The position numbers were made by a program, and so were the translations under genes. This document shows positions 35,065 to 43,807 of a DNA stretch of 64,000 nt, in pieces (the first letter of the stretch is position 1; the number at the start of each line of letters is the position of its first letter). Below the pieces are notes generated by a model, which saw only the letters and a list, made by a program, of their open reading frames with translations, was not told the DNA's origin and made no database searches. The stretch spans positions 298,421 through 362,420 of the forward strand of contig NZ_AAWS01000001.1 of the NCBI RefSeq assembly GCF_000169175.1. Direction: 5' to 3'. The DNA is from Microscilla marina ATCC 23134. Its GTDB lineage: Bacteria; Bacteroidota; Bacteroidia; Cytophagales; Microscillaceae.

Positions 35065-37860
35065 ATGCAGAAAAACTACACTAAACCGTGGAAAACTACC
35101 AAGTTTTATTTACTCACCCTTTGGTGGGTGGCAGGCTGTATGGGCTTTGCCGGGGCGCAGGAGTTCCCCAGCAAAAATGTGATGAAGGCAGCCGTAAAAC
35201 GCAAGGTACAAATGCGTCAAACCTCTTACCTCAAAGAGTATCCCATTCGCAACATAGGCCCCAAAATAATGGGCGGCAGGGTAGTAGACATTGAGGGCAG
35301 TCGCAAAAATGCAAAAACTTATTATGTGGCGTATGCCTCCGGGGGGGTATTTAAAACCACCGACAATGGCAACTCGTTTCGCCCTGTGTTTGACCACCAG
35401 GCAAGGCTCACCATTGGCGACATTGCGCTGGCTCCCTCCAACGAAAACATTGTGTGGGTAGGCACTGGCGAAAACAACAGCAGTCGTTCGAGTTATTCGG
35501 GCTATGGGGTATACAAATCGGTAGATGCGGGCAAAACCTGGCAAAACATGGGCTTGCCCAATACCCAGCACATTGGACGTATAATAGTGCACCCTACCAA
35601 CCCCAACATTGTATGGGTGGCAGCCTTGGGAGCTTTGTATAGCAAAAACAAAGACCGAGGCGTGTACAAAACCACCGATGGGGGCAACACCTGGAAAAAA
35701 ACATTGTATGTAAACGACGAAAGCGGCATCATTGACCTGGCAGTACAACCCGGCAACCCCCAGGTATTGGTGGCGGCATCGTGGGAGAAAGCCCGCCGTG
35801 CTTGGAGCTTTAAAGAAAACGGGGTGGGTTCGGGCGTGTATACATCTACCGATGGGGGCAATACCTGGGCTAAAACAACCAAGGGTTTGCCCAAGGCTGA
35901 ATATATTGGACGCATGGGTTTTGATTTTTGCCAAAGCAAACCCAATGTGGTGTATATGGTCCTGGACAACCAGGAAGAGCTCAAGCGCAAGAAAAAAGCC
36001 CCGAAGCTGAGCATTAGTTTTGCCCAGTTGCGTACGATGTCGGCGGTTGACTTTGACAAGTTGAACAACCAGGAACTGAACAAGTTTTTGCGCGCCAAGC
36101 GTTACCCCCGCAGGTACAAAGCAGCCAACGTAAAAGCGGCGATCAAGGCGGGAGAGTACCAGCCCAAGGCGTTGACCACGTATTTTAAAAATGCCAACGA
36201 CGAATTGCTCAACGCCACGGTAAGGGGCATAGAGGTGTACCGCTCAAACGATGCGGGTAAAAGCTGGAAAAAGGTGAATGCCCAGGACATGAACCGGGTG
36301 TTTAACACTTATGGTTATTATTTTGGGCAAATAAGGGTAGACCCCAACAACCCCGAAACAGTGTATACCTTTGGGGTACCTTGCCTCAAGTCTACCAATG
36401 GGGGCAAAACCTGGAAACAAATTGCGGCAAAGGCCCACTCAGACCATCAGGCAATGTGGATCAACCCTAAAGATTCAGACCATATTTTGTTGGGCAACGA
36501 CGGAGGTGTATACAGCAGCTACAACGGAGGCAAGTTTTTTCGCCATGTCAACAATGTAGCCGCCGGGCAGTTTTATACGGTGCATGTCGACATGGAAAAG
36601 CCTTACAATGTATACGGGGGCTTGCAAGACAATGGCACGTATGTGGGGTCTTCGCGCCCTGACGAAGACGCCCGTTGGAAAAGACTATTTGGGGGAGATG
36701 GTATGTTTGTATCGGTCGATCCGCGCAATATCAAGCGAGTGTATGTGGGGTTTCAGTATGGCAACTATTACCGCAAAAACCAATGGAGTGCCCGTGGCAA
36801 ACGCATTACCCCAAGCCACGAACTAGGCGAAAAGCCTTTGCGTTTCAATTGGCGTACCCCACTGATGATGAGTAAGTTTAACCCCGATATTTTGTACATA
36901 GGTGCCCAAAAGGTGTACAAGAGCATAGACCAGGGCAAACACTGGGAGGCGATCAGTGGTGATTTGACCAAAAACAAGCCCAACAAAAATATCCCTTACT
37001 CTACCATTACCTGTATAGAACAGTCTCCTTTGAGTTTCAATACGCTGTATGTGGGCACCGATGACGGCAACCTGCAGTTAACCCGCAACGGAGGGGGAAG
37101 CTGGCAGCTAATTTCGGCTAACTTGCCCGCCAACCTGTGGGTGAGCAGTGTTTTTCCATCTCCACACGAGAAGGCGACTGTGTTTGTAGCCCTTACGGGA
37201 TATCGAAACGATGACTTTCAGGCGTATATGTACAAAAGCACTAATTATGGCAAAACCTGGGTAAAGGTAAGTGGTGACTTGCCCAACGAGGCGGTCAATC
37301 GCCTGATACAAGACCCGGTAAACCCGGCGGTGTTGTATGTGGGTACCGACCAGGGGGCTTATGTAAGTTTAAACAGGGGCAAAAACTGGCACTTGATTGT
37401 AAACAACTTTCCAAATGTGGCTACTTACGATATGCTGGTGCATCCTCGTGACAACGAGTTGGTGCTTGCCACCCACGGGCGTAGTATGTTTGTAATGGAC
37501 GTAAAGCCTTTGCAACAACTAAAAGGTAAAACCAATGCCGCCGTGGTGGCTTTTGCTCCTCAACCAGTGTATTACTCAAGGGCTTGGGGCAAAAAATATG
37601 CGTCGTATGTAGAGGCTTATGAGCCCAAAGTAAGCCTGATGTATTATATAGGCAAAAGCACCAAAAATAATGTAAAGATAGAAGTGGTGGACAAAAACGG
37701 GGCGGTGGTGCGCAAGATCAAAGGCAAGGCTGCCCAGGGCTTTTATCGCTATCAGTGGGATTTGAAAACCAACAAGGGAGCGTATGTAAAGCGCGGAAAA
37801 TACACCCTTAAGTTTAGCAATGGCAAAACTACCGCCAAGGTAGCGTTTGAGGTGAAATAA
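35065..37860 (+). CDS. Secreted VPS10/BNR-repeat protein
   Basis: 931 residues. Signal peptide at about 1-32 (ending FAGAQ). Two beta-propeller blocks with many Asp-box/BNR motifs (STDGGNTW, KTTDGGNTW, RNGGGSW, STNYGKTW), as in sortilin-like VPS10 proteins and glycosidase-annotated relatives. QDNGTYVGSSRP and GNDGGVYSSYNGG are typical of the family. The C-terminal part (about 850-931, VEVVDKNGAVVRKIKGKA...GKYTLKFSNGK) is an FlgD-like Ig domain rather than a classical T9SS tail. Codon choice is more G-rich than the neighbours. Substrate unknown. Confidence 0.85.
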   Translation: MQKNYTKPWKTTKFYLLTLWWVAGCMGFAGAQEFPSKNVMKAAVKRKVQMRQTSYLKEYPIRNIGPKIMGGRVVDIEGSRKNAKTYYVAYASGGVFKTTDNGNSFRPVFDHQARLTIGDIALAPSNENIVWVGTGENNSSRSSYSGYGVYKSVDAGKTWQNMGLPNTQHIGRIIVHPTNPNIVWVAALGALYSKNKDRGVYKTTDGGNTWKKTLYVNDESGIIDLAVQPGNPQVLVAASWEKARRAWSFKENGVGSGVYTSTDGGNTWAKTTKGLPKAEYIGRMGFDFCQSKPNVVYMVLDNQEELKRKKKAPKLSISFAQLRTMSAVDFDKLNNQELNKFLRAKRYPRRYKAANVKAAIKAGEYQPKALTTYFKNANDELLNATVRGIEVYRSNDAGKSWKKVNAQDMNRVFNTYGYYFGQIRVDPNNPETVYTFGVPCLKSTNGGKTWKQIAAKAHSDHQAMWINPKDSDHILLGNDGGVYSSYNGGKFFRHVNNVAAGQFYTVHVDMEKPYNVYGGLQDNGTYVGSSRPDEDARWKRLFGGDGMFVSVDPRNIKRVYVGFQYGNYYRKNQWSARGKRITPSHELGEKPLRFNWRTPLMMSKFNPDILYIGAQKVYKSIDQGKHWEAISGDLTKNKPNKNIPYSTITCIEQSPLSFNTLYVGTDDGNLQLTRNGGGSWQLISANLPANLWVSSVFPSPHEKATVFVALTGYRNDDFQAYMYKSTNYGKTWVKVSGDLPNEAVNRLIQDPVNPAVLYVGTDQGAYVSLNRGKNWHLIVNNFPNVATYDMLVHPRDNELVLATHGRSMFVMDVKPLQQLKGKTNAAVVAFAPQPVYYSRAWGKKYASYVEAYEPKVSLMYYIGKSTKNNVKIEVVDKNGAVVRKIKGKAAQGFYRYQWDLKTNKGAYVKRGKYTLKFSNGKTTAKVAFEVK

Positions 37861-37962
37861 GAGGAGGAACTTTTTTTTAAAAAAACGAGGCTGCCTTATC
37901 AATTCCCGGTCAGCACCTTCAGGCCGTATTGATCGTTGAGTTGATGAGACAGCTTCACTTGG

Positions 37963-38148
37963 TTAAGCATTGAGAGAGGTGCCACCCCACCCTTGTGAGA
38001 GTGTTTGTTTGAGCGTTGAACGATGTGTTTGTGGCTTGGTAACCAAATTTGTAGTAGTTCCACCTCGTAGCTGTTCCAATTGCTGGGGGCTACAGGTGTG
38101 TTGGTAAAAGCTTTTGAAGCCTTGGTGAGTTTTTTTGTTGTTGTTCAT
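37963..38148 (-). CDS. Candidate double-glycine leader peptide (RiPP or bacteriocin precursor type)
   Basis: A 61-codon ORF starting ATG at 38148. Residues 19-30 read CSPQQLEQLRGG, which fits the double-glycine leader rule (Ser at -11, Leu at -7, Leu at -4, Gly-Gly at -2/-1). The 31-residue core after the GG is rich in Thr, Ser and Gln (TTTNLVTKPQ... ending GWGGTSLNA) and lacks Cys. GG leaders are cut by C39-peptidase transporters. No such transporter or modifying enzyme lies in the window. The ORF could be chance, but the motif spacing is exact. Confidence 0.5.
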   Translation of the reverse strand: MNNNKKTHQGFKSFYQHTCSPQQLEQLRGGTTTNLVTKPQTHRSTLKQTLSQGWGGTSLNA

Positions 38149-38441
38149 TTCTATAAAGTTTTTATGGTTAAAACTTTAAGTGATCTGGAAAAAATAAGAT
38201 GTGCCAATTTAAGAAAATATATTGTTCTCAGACAATTCAAAAAAAACGGTGCATAGCAAAGCTATGAGTCTTTTTTTTGAGAAGAATGAGGGCAATAGAT
38301 ACACTTTAATGGCTCAAATTATTTATGAAAGATCACTAAGCGGCAAAAAACTTAAGCCAGCCTGTTGCCGCTCCTATTATAATCAAACAAAGTTAAAAAT
38401 TTTATACTATTCTTAGGTTGAAGCTACAAAAACTTTGCTAG

Positions 38442-38475
38442 AGCAAGTACTTGACGAACAGGTGCTTGCTTTTTT
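38442..38475 (+). terminator. Terminator-like hairpin in a gene gap
   Basis: Stem AGCAAGTACTT/AGGTGCTTGCT followed by T6. The only plus-strand ORF before it is a 64-codon one (38222-38416) without homology. It may end a small transcript. The gap 38149-38772 otherwise holds only the MITE-like element. Confidence 0.6.
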
Positions 38476-38550
38476 GTTGGGTACTACACCAATCTTCAAA
38501 AACCTTGAAAGTCAATCAATAAAAGTGTAAACTTGTAGCTTTGTATCAAC

Positions 38551-38714
38551 AAAGGAATGGTGAGCAATTAAATTACCATTCTTGAGGTAGAGGTTTTGTT
38601 TTGAGACGAGGCTATTTTTTGCGCCCATAGCAGTGCTACGGGCAATAAAAATAACGAAGTATCAAGGCGAAAAATCACCTCTCAGAGTGTAAATTTATTT
38701 TTGAACAATTCCAA
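38551..38714 (+). mobile_element. MITE-like element, copy A2
   Basis: 164 bases from AAAGGAATGGTGAG to the complement CAATTCCAAA. The interior holds GAGACGAGGC...TTTTTTGC, a CATAGCAGTGCTACGG hairpin and AATAACGAAGTATCAAGG, the shared core of the family. It ends 58 bases before the gatB start and covers the TTG codon at 38701 that would extend gatB. Confidence 0.65.
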
Positions 38715-38772
38715 AGGCTTGCCGGACGGGGTGGCTGCTACCAATGGCTTTAAAAATTTAATGATCAATATT

Positions 38773-40242
38773 ATGCCCACACTTTCTGATTATGAGGTTG
38801 TGATAGGTCTGGAGGTGCACGTGCAACTGCAAACCCAAAGTAAGATATTTTCGGGAGATGCTAACCAATTTAGTACTACTCCCAACACCCACATAAGCGC
38901 GATTACCCTGGCGCACCCTGGTACTTTGCCCAAGCTCAACCGTAGGGTAGTGGCGCATGCCATTAAGATAGGACTGGCTTGTGGTTGTCGTATTAACCAG
39001 GAAACTATATTTGCCCGCAAAAACTATTTTTATCCCGATTTGCCGAAAGGCTACCAAATAAGCCAGGACAAAGCCCCTATATGCGAAGGGGGGCAGGTAA
39101 CGTTTGCGCTCAAAGACGGCAAAAAAGCAGTGATGCCGCTTACCCGCATTCACATGGAAGAAGACGCCGGGAAATCGTCGCACCCCGACGAAGGCGTTTA
39201 CTCTTGGGTAGACTATAACCGGGCGGGTACCCCGCTGGTAGAGATTGTGACCGATCCGGTGGTTTGCCACCCCAACGAGGCGGCGGCTTTTGCTTATGGT
39301 TATTTCAAAGAAATTCGCAAACTGGTGCAATACCTTGACATATGCGACGGCAAAATGGAGCAAGGGTCGTTGCGTTGCGATGCCAATGTATCGTTGATGC
39401 CCAAGGGGAGCCAGGTGTTTGGGCAACGTACCGAGGTAAAAAACCTGAACTCGATGCGCAATGTACAGCGGGCGGTTACCCTGGAGATAGAACGACAGTT
39501 TGGGTTGTTGAGTGCTGGCGAGCAAGTGCTCAGGCAAACGTTGAACTTCGACGCGCAAAAGAACACCATTACAGCGATGCGTTCTAAAGAAGAAATGAAC
39601 GACTATAGGTATTTTCCTGACCCCGATTTGGCACCGGTAATAATCTCTGATGAGTGGCTCCAAGAGGTAAAACAGCAAATGCCTGCATTGCCCCAGCAGC
39701 TCCAGGACAAACTCATGACAGACTTTGGGCTGAGTGCCTATGACGCCGAAGTGATCACCGAAGAAAAAGCTTTGTATGAGTATTTTGCTCAAACTGCCAC
39801 GCTTACTTCACACTACAAGCTGATTGCCAACTGGTTGATGGGTGATATTAAGGAGTATTTGAATCAACATCACCTGAGCATAGAAGCCCTGCCCGTGAAA
39901 CCCGCTGGACTGGCTCAATTGATTGCATTGATTGAGTCGGGCAAACTCAGCCATACTATAGCCTCGCGTGAGCTGTTTCCGTTGATGCTGAAAAACCCCG
40001 AAAAATCGGCAGAAGCATTGGCGCAAGCCCACCACTTGGTAGCCAACCAGGACACTGGAGAATTGTCGGAGGTAATCAAGGGCATTATTGCTCAGTTTCC
40101 GAAAGAGGCAAAGGCTTACAAGCAAGGCAAGAAAAAGTTGAAGGGCATGTTTATGGGGCAAGTGATGAAACAAACTGGAGGCAAGGCAGACCCTAAGCTA
40201 ACTACCCAGTTGCTGGATAAGCTCATTGCTGAGGTAGAATAA
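38773..40242 (+). CDS. gatB: Asp/Glu-tRNA amidotransferase subunit B
   Basis: 489 residues from the ATG at 38773 (MPTLSDYEVVIGLEVHVQL). An ATG at 38761 is equally readable; the frame is open to a TTG at 38701, which lies in the MITE-like element and is unlikely to be used. Motifs: GLEVHVQL, HPGTLPKLN, KNYFYPDLPKGYQISQ, EEDAGKSSH, YSWVDYNRAGTPLVEIVT and RCDANVS, all diagnostic for GatB. C-terminal YqeY-like tail domain present. With GatA and GatC (not here) it converts misacylated Glu-tRNA(Gln) or Asp-tRNA(Asn). Confidence 0.95.
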   Translation: MPTLSDYEVVIGLEVHVQLQTQSKIFSGDANQFSTTPNTHISAITLAHPGTLPKLNRRVVAHAIKIGLACGCRINQETIFARKNYFYPDLPKGYQISQDKAPICEGGQVTFALKDGKKAVMPLTRIHMEEDAGKSSHPDEGVYSWVDYNRAGTPLVEIVTDPVVCHPNEAAAFAYGYFKEIRKLVQYLDICDGKMEQGSLRCDANVSLMPKGSQVFGQRTEVKNLNSMRNVQRAVTLEIERQFGLLSAGEQVLRQTLNFDAQKNTITAMRSKEEMNDYRYFPDPDLAPVIISDEWLQEVKQQMPALPQQLQDKLMTDFGLSAYDAEVITEEKALYEYFAQTATLTSHYKLIANWLMGDIKEYLNQHHLSIEALPVKPAGLAQLIALIESGKLSHTIASRELFPLMLKNPEKSAEALAQAHHLVANQDTGELSEVIKGIIAQFPKEAKAYKQGKKKLKGMFMGQVMKQTGGKADPKLTTQLLDKLIAEVE

Positions 40243-40361
40243 ATACACGAATCATTACCAAAAAGTTGTTAAACCAAATCAGATATTTCTTTTCTGTGGA
40301 GGGAATGGACAATTTTGTAGGGTGATTGTAATCTCAGAAATTTCTTAAAACAAAACATACA

Positions 40362-41537
40362 ATGAAGTTTTTAAATTTATTGCATAAGCATCATTACCTG
40401 TGGTTGGCAGGTGTTTTACTATTGGCGGGTTGCCAGGGCAGCGGCAACAAAGACGTGAAAGAAGAGCAAACCAATGTGGCTAAGTCGGCAGATAAAGAAG
40501 GCATCAGAGCCCTTACCATCAATGGCTCGATAAAATCTCCCCCAAAAAATGGGGTGGTAGTACTTGAAAAACTGGTCAATCGAAAGTATACTCCAGTAGA
40601 CAGTGCCCAGTTAAATAACGGCAAGTTTGTGTTTGAGGTAAAAGTCTCGGAACCAGAGTTTTATCGTTTGTTAATGTTCAAAAAACAACAAATATACATG
40701 CTACTTACCGATAAAGACCTGGAAGTAGTGGCTGATGCTACTGTTCCGGAGATTCCTTATACTGTAAAGGGCTCGCAAGACATGGCGTATTACCGGGAGG
40801 CAAACCGATTGGTAAATAAGCTGGGACAACAACAAAATGCCTTGGCAAGTAAGTATGTGTTGGCCAAAAAAAGCCAAAAAGCCGAAGCCGATGAGTTGTA
40901 CAAGCAACTGATTGAACTACAGAAAAAAGGCATTGCTCAGGTAAAGGGGATGATTGATACCATTCAACCATCTATCGCGGCCTTGTATGCGTCTAACATT
41001 CTGAACCCCGACGAAGAACACGCCTACCTGACTGAGTTGGTAACCAAATTGCGAAAAAACTACCCCAAGTCGCGTTATGTCAAACGTTTGGCGGAGTACC
41101 TCAAGAGCATAGAAAAATGGACGGTAGGAAAACCTGCCCCGGAAATTTCTTTGCCATCGCCCGAAGGCAAGGTTATCAAATTGTCGGACTTAAAGGGCAA
41201 GTTGGTATTGATTGATTTTTGGGCAAGCTGGTGCAAGCCTTGCCGCAAAGAAAACCCCCATGTAGTAAAGGTGTACAACGAATATAAGGATCGAGGATTT
41301 GAGATTTTTGGGGTGTCGTTGGATAGAAACAAAAAAGACTGGGTAAAGGCAATCAAAGCCGATGGTTTGGAGTGGTTGCACGTGTCTGACCTTAAAATGT
41401 GGAACTCAGAAGCCGCACAGACTTACAATGTAAGGGCTATTCCTAAAACTTTTTTGATAGATAAACAAGGAAATATTTTGGCCAAAGACCTAAGGGGTGA
41501 GGCGTTGAAAGAACGTATTGGTAAGGAGTTGAATTAA
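40362..41537 (+). CDS. TlpA-like thioredoxin lipoprotein with DUF4369-type N-domain
   Basis: 391 residues. Lipoprotein signal ending LLLAGCQGS, so lipid-anchored at Cys24. Residues about 45-140 form a beta-rich DUF4369-like domain (ALTINGSIKSPPKNGVVVLEKL...), then a helical linker. The C-terminal TlpA/ResA thioredoxin domain begins near 260 (VGKPAPEISLPSPEGK) and has the active site WASWCKPCRKE. Such proteins act in envelope disulfide reduction, often for cytochrome c maturation. It stands alone, 119 bases after gatB. Confidence 0.9.
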   Translation: MKFLNLLHKHHYLWLAGVLLLAGCQGSGNKDVKEEQTNVAKSADKEGIRALTINGSIKSPPKNGVVVLEKLVNRKYTPVDSAQLNNGKFVFEVKVSEPEFYRLLMFKKQQIYMLLTDKDLEVVADATVPEIPYTVKGSQDMAYYREANRLVNKLGQQQNALASKYVLAKKSQKAEADELYKQLIELQKKGIAQVKGMIDTIQPSIAALYASNILNPDEEHAYLTELVTKLRKNYPKSRYVKRLAEYLKSIEKWTVGKPAPEISLPSPEGKVIKLSDLKGKLVLIDFWASWCKPCRKENPHVVKVYNEYKDRGFEIFGVSLDRNKKDWVKAIKADGLEWLHVSDLKMWNSEAAQTYNVRAIPKTFLIDKQGNILAKDLRGEALKERIGKELN

Positions 41538-41705
41538 TTACGAATGGTTTAATTACGAATTTGAGAATTACGAATTACGAATGGGCGCGAGGCGAAGCTT
41601 TTTAATTACGAATTTGAGAATTACGAACCGACCGGAGGGAGCTCTACGAAGCTAATTACGAATGAGGGAGCTCTGCCTTGGCTAATTACAAATGAGCGCG
41701 AAGCG
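41536..41705. repeat. Degenerate AATTACGAATT array
   Basis: About eight ATTACGAAT/ATTACGAATT motifs alternate with G+C-rich pieces (GGGCGCGAGGCGAAGC, CCGACCGGAGGGAGCTC). It uses the same motif as the 73-bp array at 7655 but without a fixed period. It begins at the stop codon of the thioredoxin gene, as the other array abuts the PurF-like gene. Confidence 0.8.
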
Positions 41706-41789
41706 ACACTAAACAACTATGGTCTACGGACTACCAACTCCGGACTAAATTTTAATTTATCATATTTGCGAAATTGATAAAATAATTGC

Positions 41790-42034
41790 AATAGACTTCC
41801 ATCTACCGATTTTATAACCTGCTAAAAATCAATGTATTATAAAATCGGTAAGTTGCTTGTAGAGCAGCGTCAAACTTGAAGCACCGATATACATCGGTAT
41901 CTAAGGACTTGTCGCTAAAAGCTTGACGCTGTAGAAGCTATTGACTAATTCGGATTGCGCATAAAAAAACAGACGTGTAAGCCATTTGCGACAGGCTAAT
42001 GGCTAAAAGCTTGAGGCTGTAGAAGCTATCGACT
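41790..42034 (+). repeat. Hairpin-rich dispersed repeat, copy C2
   Basis: Nearly identical to C1 over its first 140 bases: CCGATTTTATA/TATAAAATCGG stem at 41806-41848, GTAAGTTGCTTGTAGAGCAG, and the ACCGATATACATCGGT palindrome at 41883-41898. Loop bases of the first stem differ between copies while the stem is kept. The tail carries two GAAGCTAT(T/C)GACTAA motifs. Confidence 0.85.
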
Positions 42035-42100
42035 AAAACTTTAAATTATACCATAAGCTGTAAACTATTACGGTTTTGTAACTAAAATATATAAAAACAA

Positions 42101-42937
42101 ATGACTTTTGAAGGTACCGAAAAATACGTATCTACCCGTGAGTTGAGCGTGGCAGTAAACGCCTCTATTGAACTGGAGCGCCCGCTATTAATCAAGGGGG
42201 AACCTGGCACAGGCAAAACCTTGCTGGCTTTTGAAATAGCCAAGGCTTTAGACAAACGCCTCATTACCTGGCATGTAAAGTCTACTACGACCGCGCAACA
42301 GGGTTTGTACGAATACGACGCTGTATCGCGTTTGCGTGATTCGCAACTGGGCAACGACAAGGTAGAAAACATTGCCAACTATATCAAAAAAGGGAAACTT
42401 TGGGAAGCCTTTGAAACAGACGAACAGGTGGTGTTGTTGATCGACGAAATAGACAAGGCAGATATTGAGTTTCCCAACGATTTGTTGCTGGAGCTCGACC
42501 GTATGGAGTTTTATTGTTATGAAACCCAAGAGACCATCAAGGCAAAAAAACGCCCGATTGTCATTATCACTTCCAACAACGAAAAAGAGCTGCCTGATGC
42601 CTTTTTACGCCGTTGTTTTTTCCACTATATTTCTTTCCCTGACCCTACCACTATGGGCGAAATTGTCAATGTGCATTATCCTAATATTTCGGAAGAATTG
42701 ATGGACAGTGCCTTGAAGGTGTTTTATAACCTGCGTGAGGTCAAAGGCATTAAAAAGAAACCGTCTACCAGCGAACTCATCGACTGGATAAAGTTGCTGC
42801 AATTTGGGGCGCAAAAGCCTGAAGACCTCGACAAGGTAGACCTTATCAGTGAAATGCCCCCTTATATGGGTTCTTTGCTTAAAAACGAACAAGATTATTA
42901 CACCCTCAATCGTCGATACGGTGGCAATAAGTTTTAG
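42101..42937 (+). CDS. MoxR-family AAA+ ATPase
   Basis: 278 residues. Walker A GEPGTGKT (about 32-39), Walker B VVLLIDEIDKAD (about 110-121), sensor 1 VIITSNNEKELPDAF and arginine finger region LRRCFFHYISFPDP. The C-terminal part is a short lid. This is the MoxR/YehL branch, whose members act as chaperone-like ATPases with partner proteins, often with VWA domains, which are not adjacent here. It is followed by a terminator, so it is a single-gene unit; a DUF4132-type protein lies 3.3 kb away. Confidence 0.88.
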   Translation: MTFEGTEKYVSTRELSVAVNASIELERPLLIKGEPGTGKTLLAFEIAKALDKRLITWHVKSTTTAQQGLYEYDAVSRLRDSQLGNDKVENIANYIKKGKLWEAFETDEQVVLLIDEIDKADIEFPNDLLLELDRMEFYCYETQETIKAKKRPIVIITSNNEKELPDAFLRRCFFHYISFPDPTTMGEIVNVHYPNISEELMDSALKVFYNLREVKGIKKKPSTSELIDWIKLLQFGAQKPEDLDKVDLISEMPPYMGSLLKNEQDYYTLNRRYGGNKF

Positions 42938-42979
42938 CGAAGAATGAGAAGTATAAAATCAACCCATTTAAATGATGGT

Positions 42980-43031
42980 CAGGCAAACATTGGCAAGTAA
43001 CTTTACTCCATGATGTTTGCCTGTTTTTTTT
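42980..43031 (+). terminator. Terminator of the MoxR gene
   Basis: 10-bp stem CAGGCAAACA/TGTTTGCCTG with a long inner loop, followed by T8. Confidence 0.8.
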
Positions 43032-43072
43032 CAAGTAAACAAAAGTATAAACAAGTGCTAATAGTGTAAGTA

Positions 43073-43768
43073 ATGGCAGAAATTATAGACTTAAGTCAAG
43101 AGATATTCGACGGGATGCCAGTATACAAAAGCCTGCCTCAGGTAAGAATGAGTGTACATAACACCCACGAAGCCTGGGAAGGCATAGAAAACCCCACTAC
43201 CCAAACTCCTGCGGTGTATAAAATGGAAATGGGCGAGCACACAGGCACCCACGTAGATGCGTTTAATCATATGGCACCCCAACACAAAGGACGATCTATA
43301 GACACCATGCCCTTGTCTATGTTTTATACCGAAGGAATATGCCTTGATTTTTCGCACAAAGGCTTGAAAGAATTGATTACCAGCCAAGAAATACAACAAG
43401 CAGCCGAACAAGCCAGGCTGGAGGTTAAAAAAGGTGATACGGTATTGCTTTGCACCGACCACTACCGCAAACACTTCGGGACTGATAACTGGGGCAATGG
43501 CCCTGGCATTACGGCAGAGGCTGCCCGATGGCTGGGTAACCAAGGCATTGCTGCTTTTGGGGTAGAAACGATGTCGCCAGGTGTGCCCAAAGTTTCAAAC
43601 AAAGAAGTACACCACATTTGTGGGGAGCTGGGTTTTACCCATTACGAAAATATGATCAATTTGTACTTGCTGCCAGGGCGGGGACGCTTTAGGTTCATTG
43701 GTTTGCCTCTCAAAATTCGTGGAGGTACCGGTTCTCCGGTAAGGGCAGTGGCCATTTTTGACAATTAA
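43073..43768 (+). CDS. Cyclase-family (kynurenine formamidase-like) metal-dependent hydrolase
   Basis: 231 residues. The metal-binding signature HxGTHxDxxxH is present as HTGTHVDAFNH at 56-66. LSQEIFDGMPVY at the start and GADTVLL-type strand (KKGDTVLLCTDHYRKHF) are family features, followed by PGITAEAARWLGNQGIAAFGVET. The family includes arylformamidases and polyketide cyclase-like enzymes; the exact substrate cannot be read. 40 bases separate it from the ADP-ribosylglycohydrolase gene, so they are probably cotranscribed. Confidence 0.85.
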   Translation: MAEIIDLSQEIFDGMPVYKSLPQVRMSVHNTHEAWEGIENPTTQTPAVYKMEMGEHTGTHVDAFNHMAPQHKGRSIDTMPLSMFYTEGICLDFSHKGLKELITSQEIQQAAEQARLEVKKGDTVLLCTDHYRKHFGTDNWGNGPGITAEAARWLGNQGIAAFGVETMSPGVPKVSNKEVHHICGELGFTHYENMINLYLLPGRGRFRFIGLPLKIRGGTGSPVRAVAIFDN

Positions 43769-43807
43769 TTTTAACCTATTCAAGTGGCGACTAACTAAAA
43801 ATGCAAG

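Noticed and set aside
35110..36098. Long minus-strand ORFs under the VPS10/BNR gene
   Set aside because: Shadows of a repeat-rich coding sequence; the plus strand has a signal peptide and family motifs.
38758..39792. 344-codon minus-strand ORF
   Set aside because: Antisense to gatB, which is unmistakable on the plus strand.
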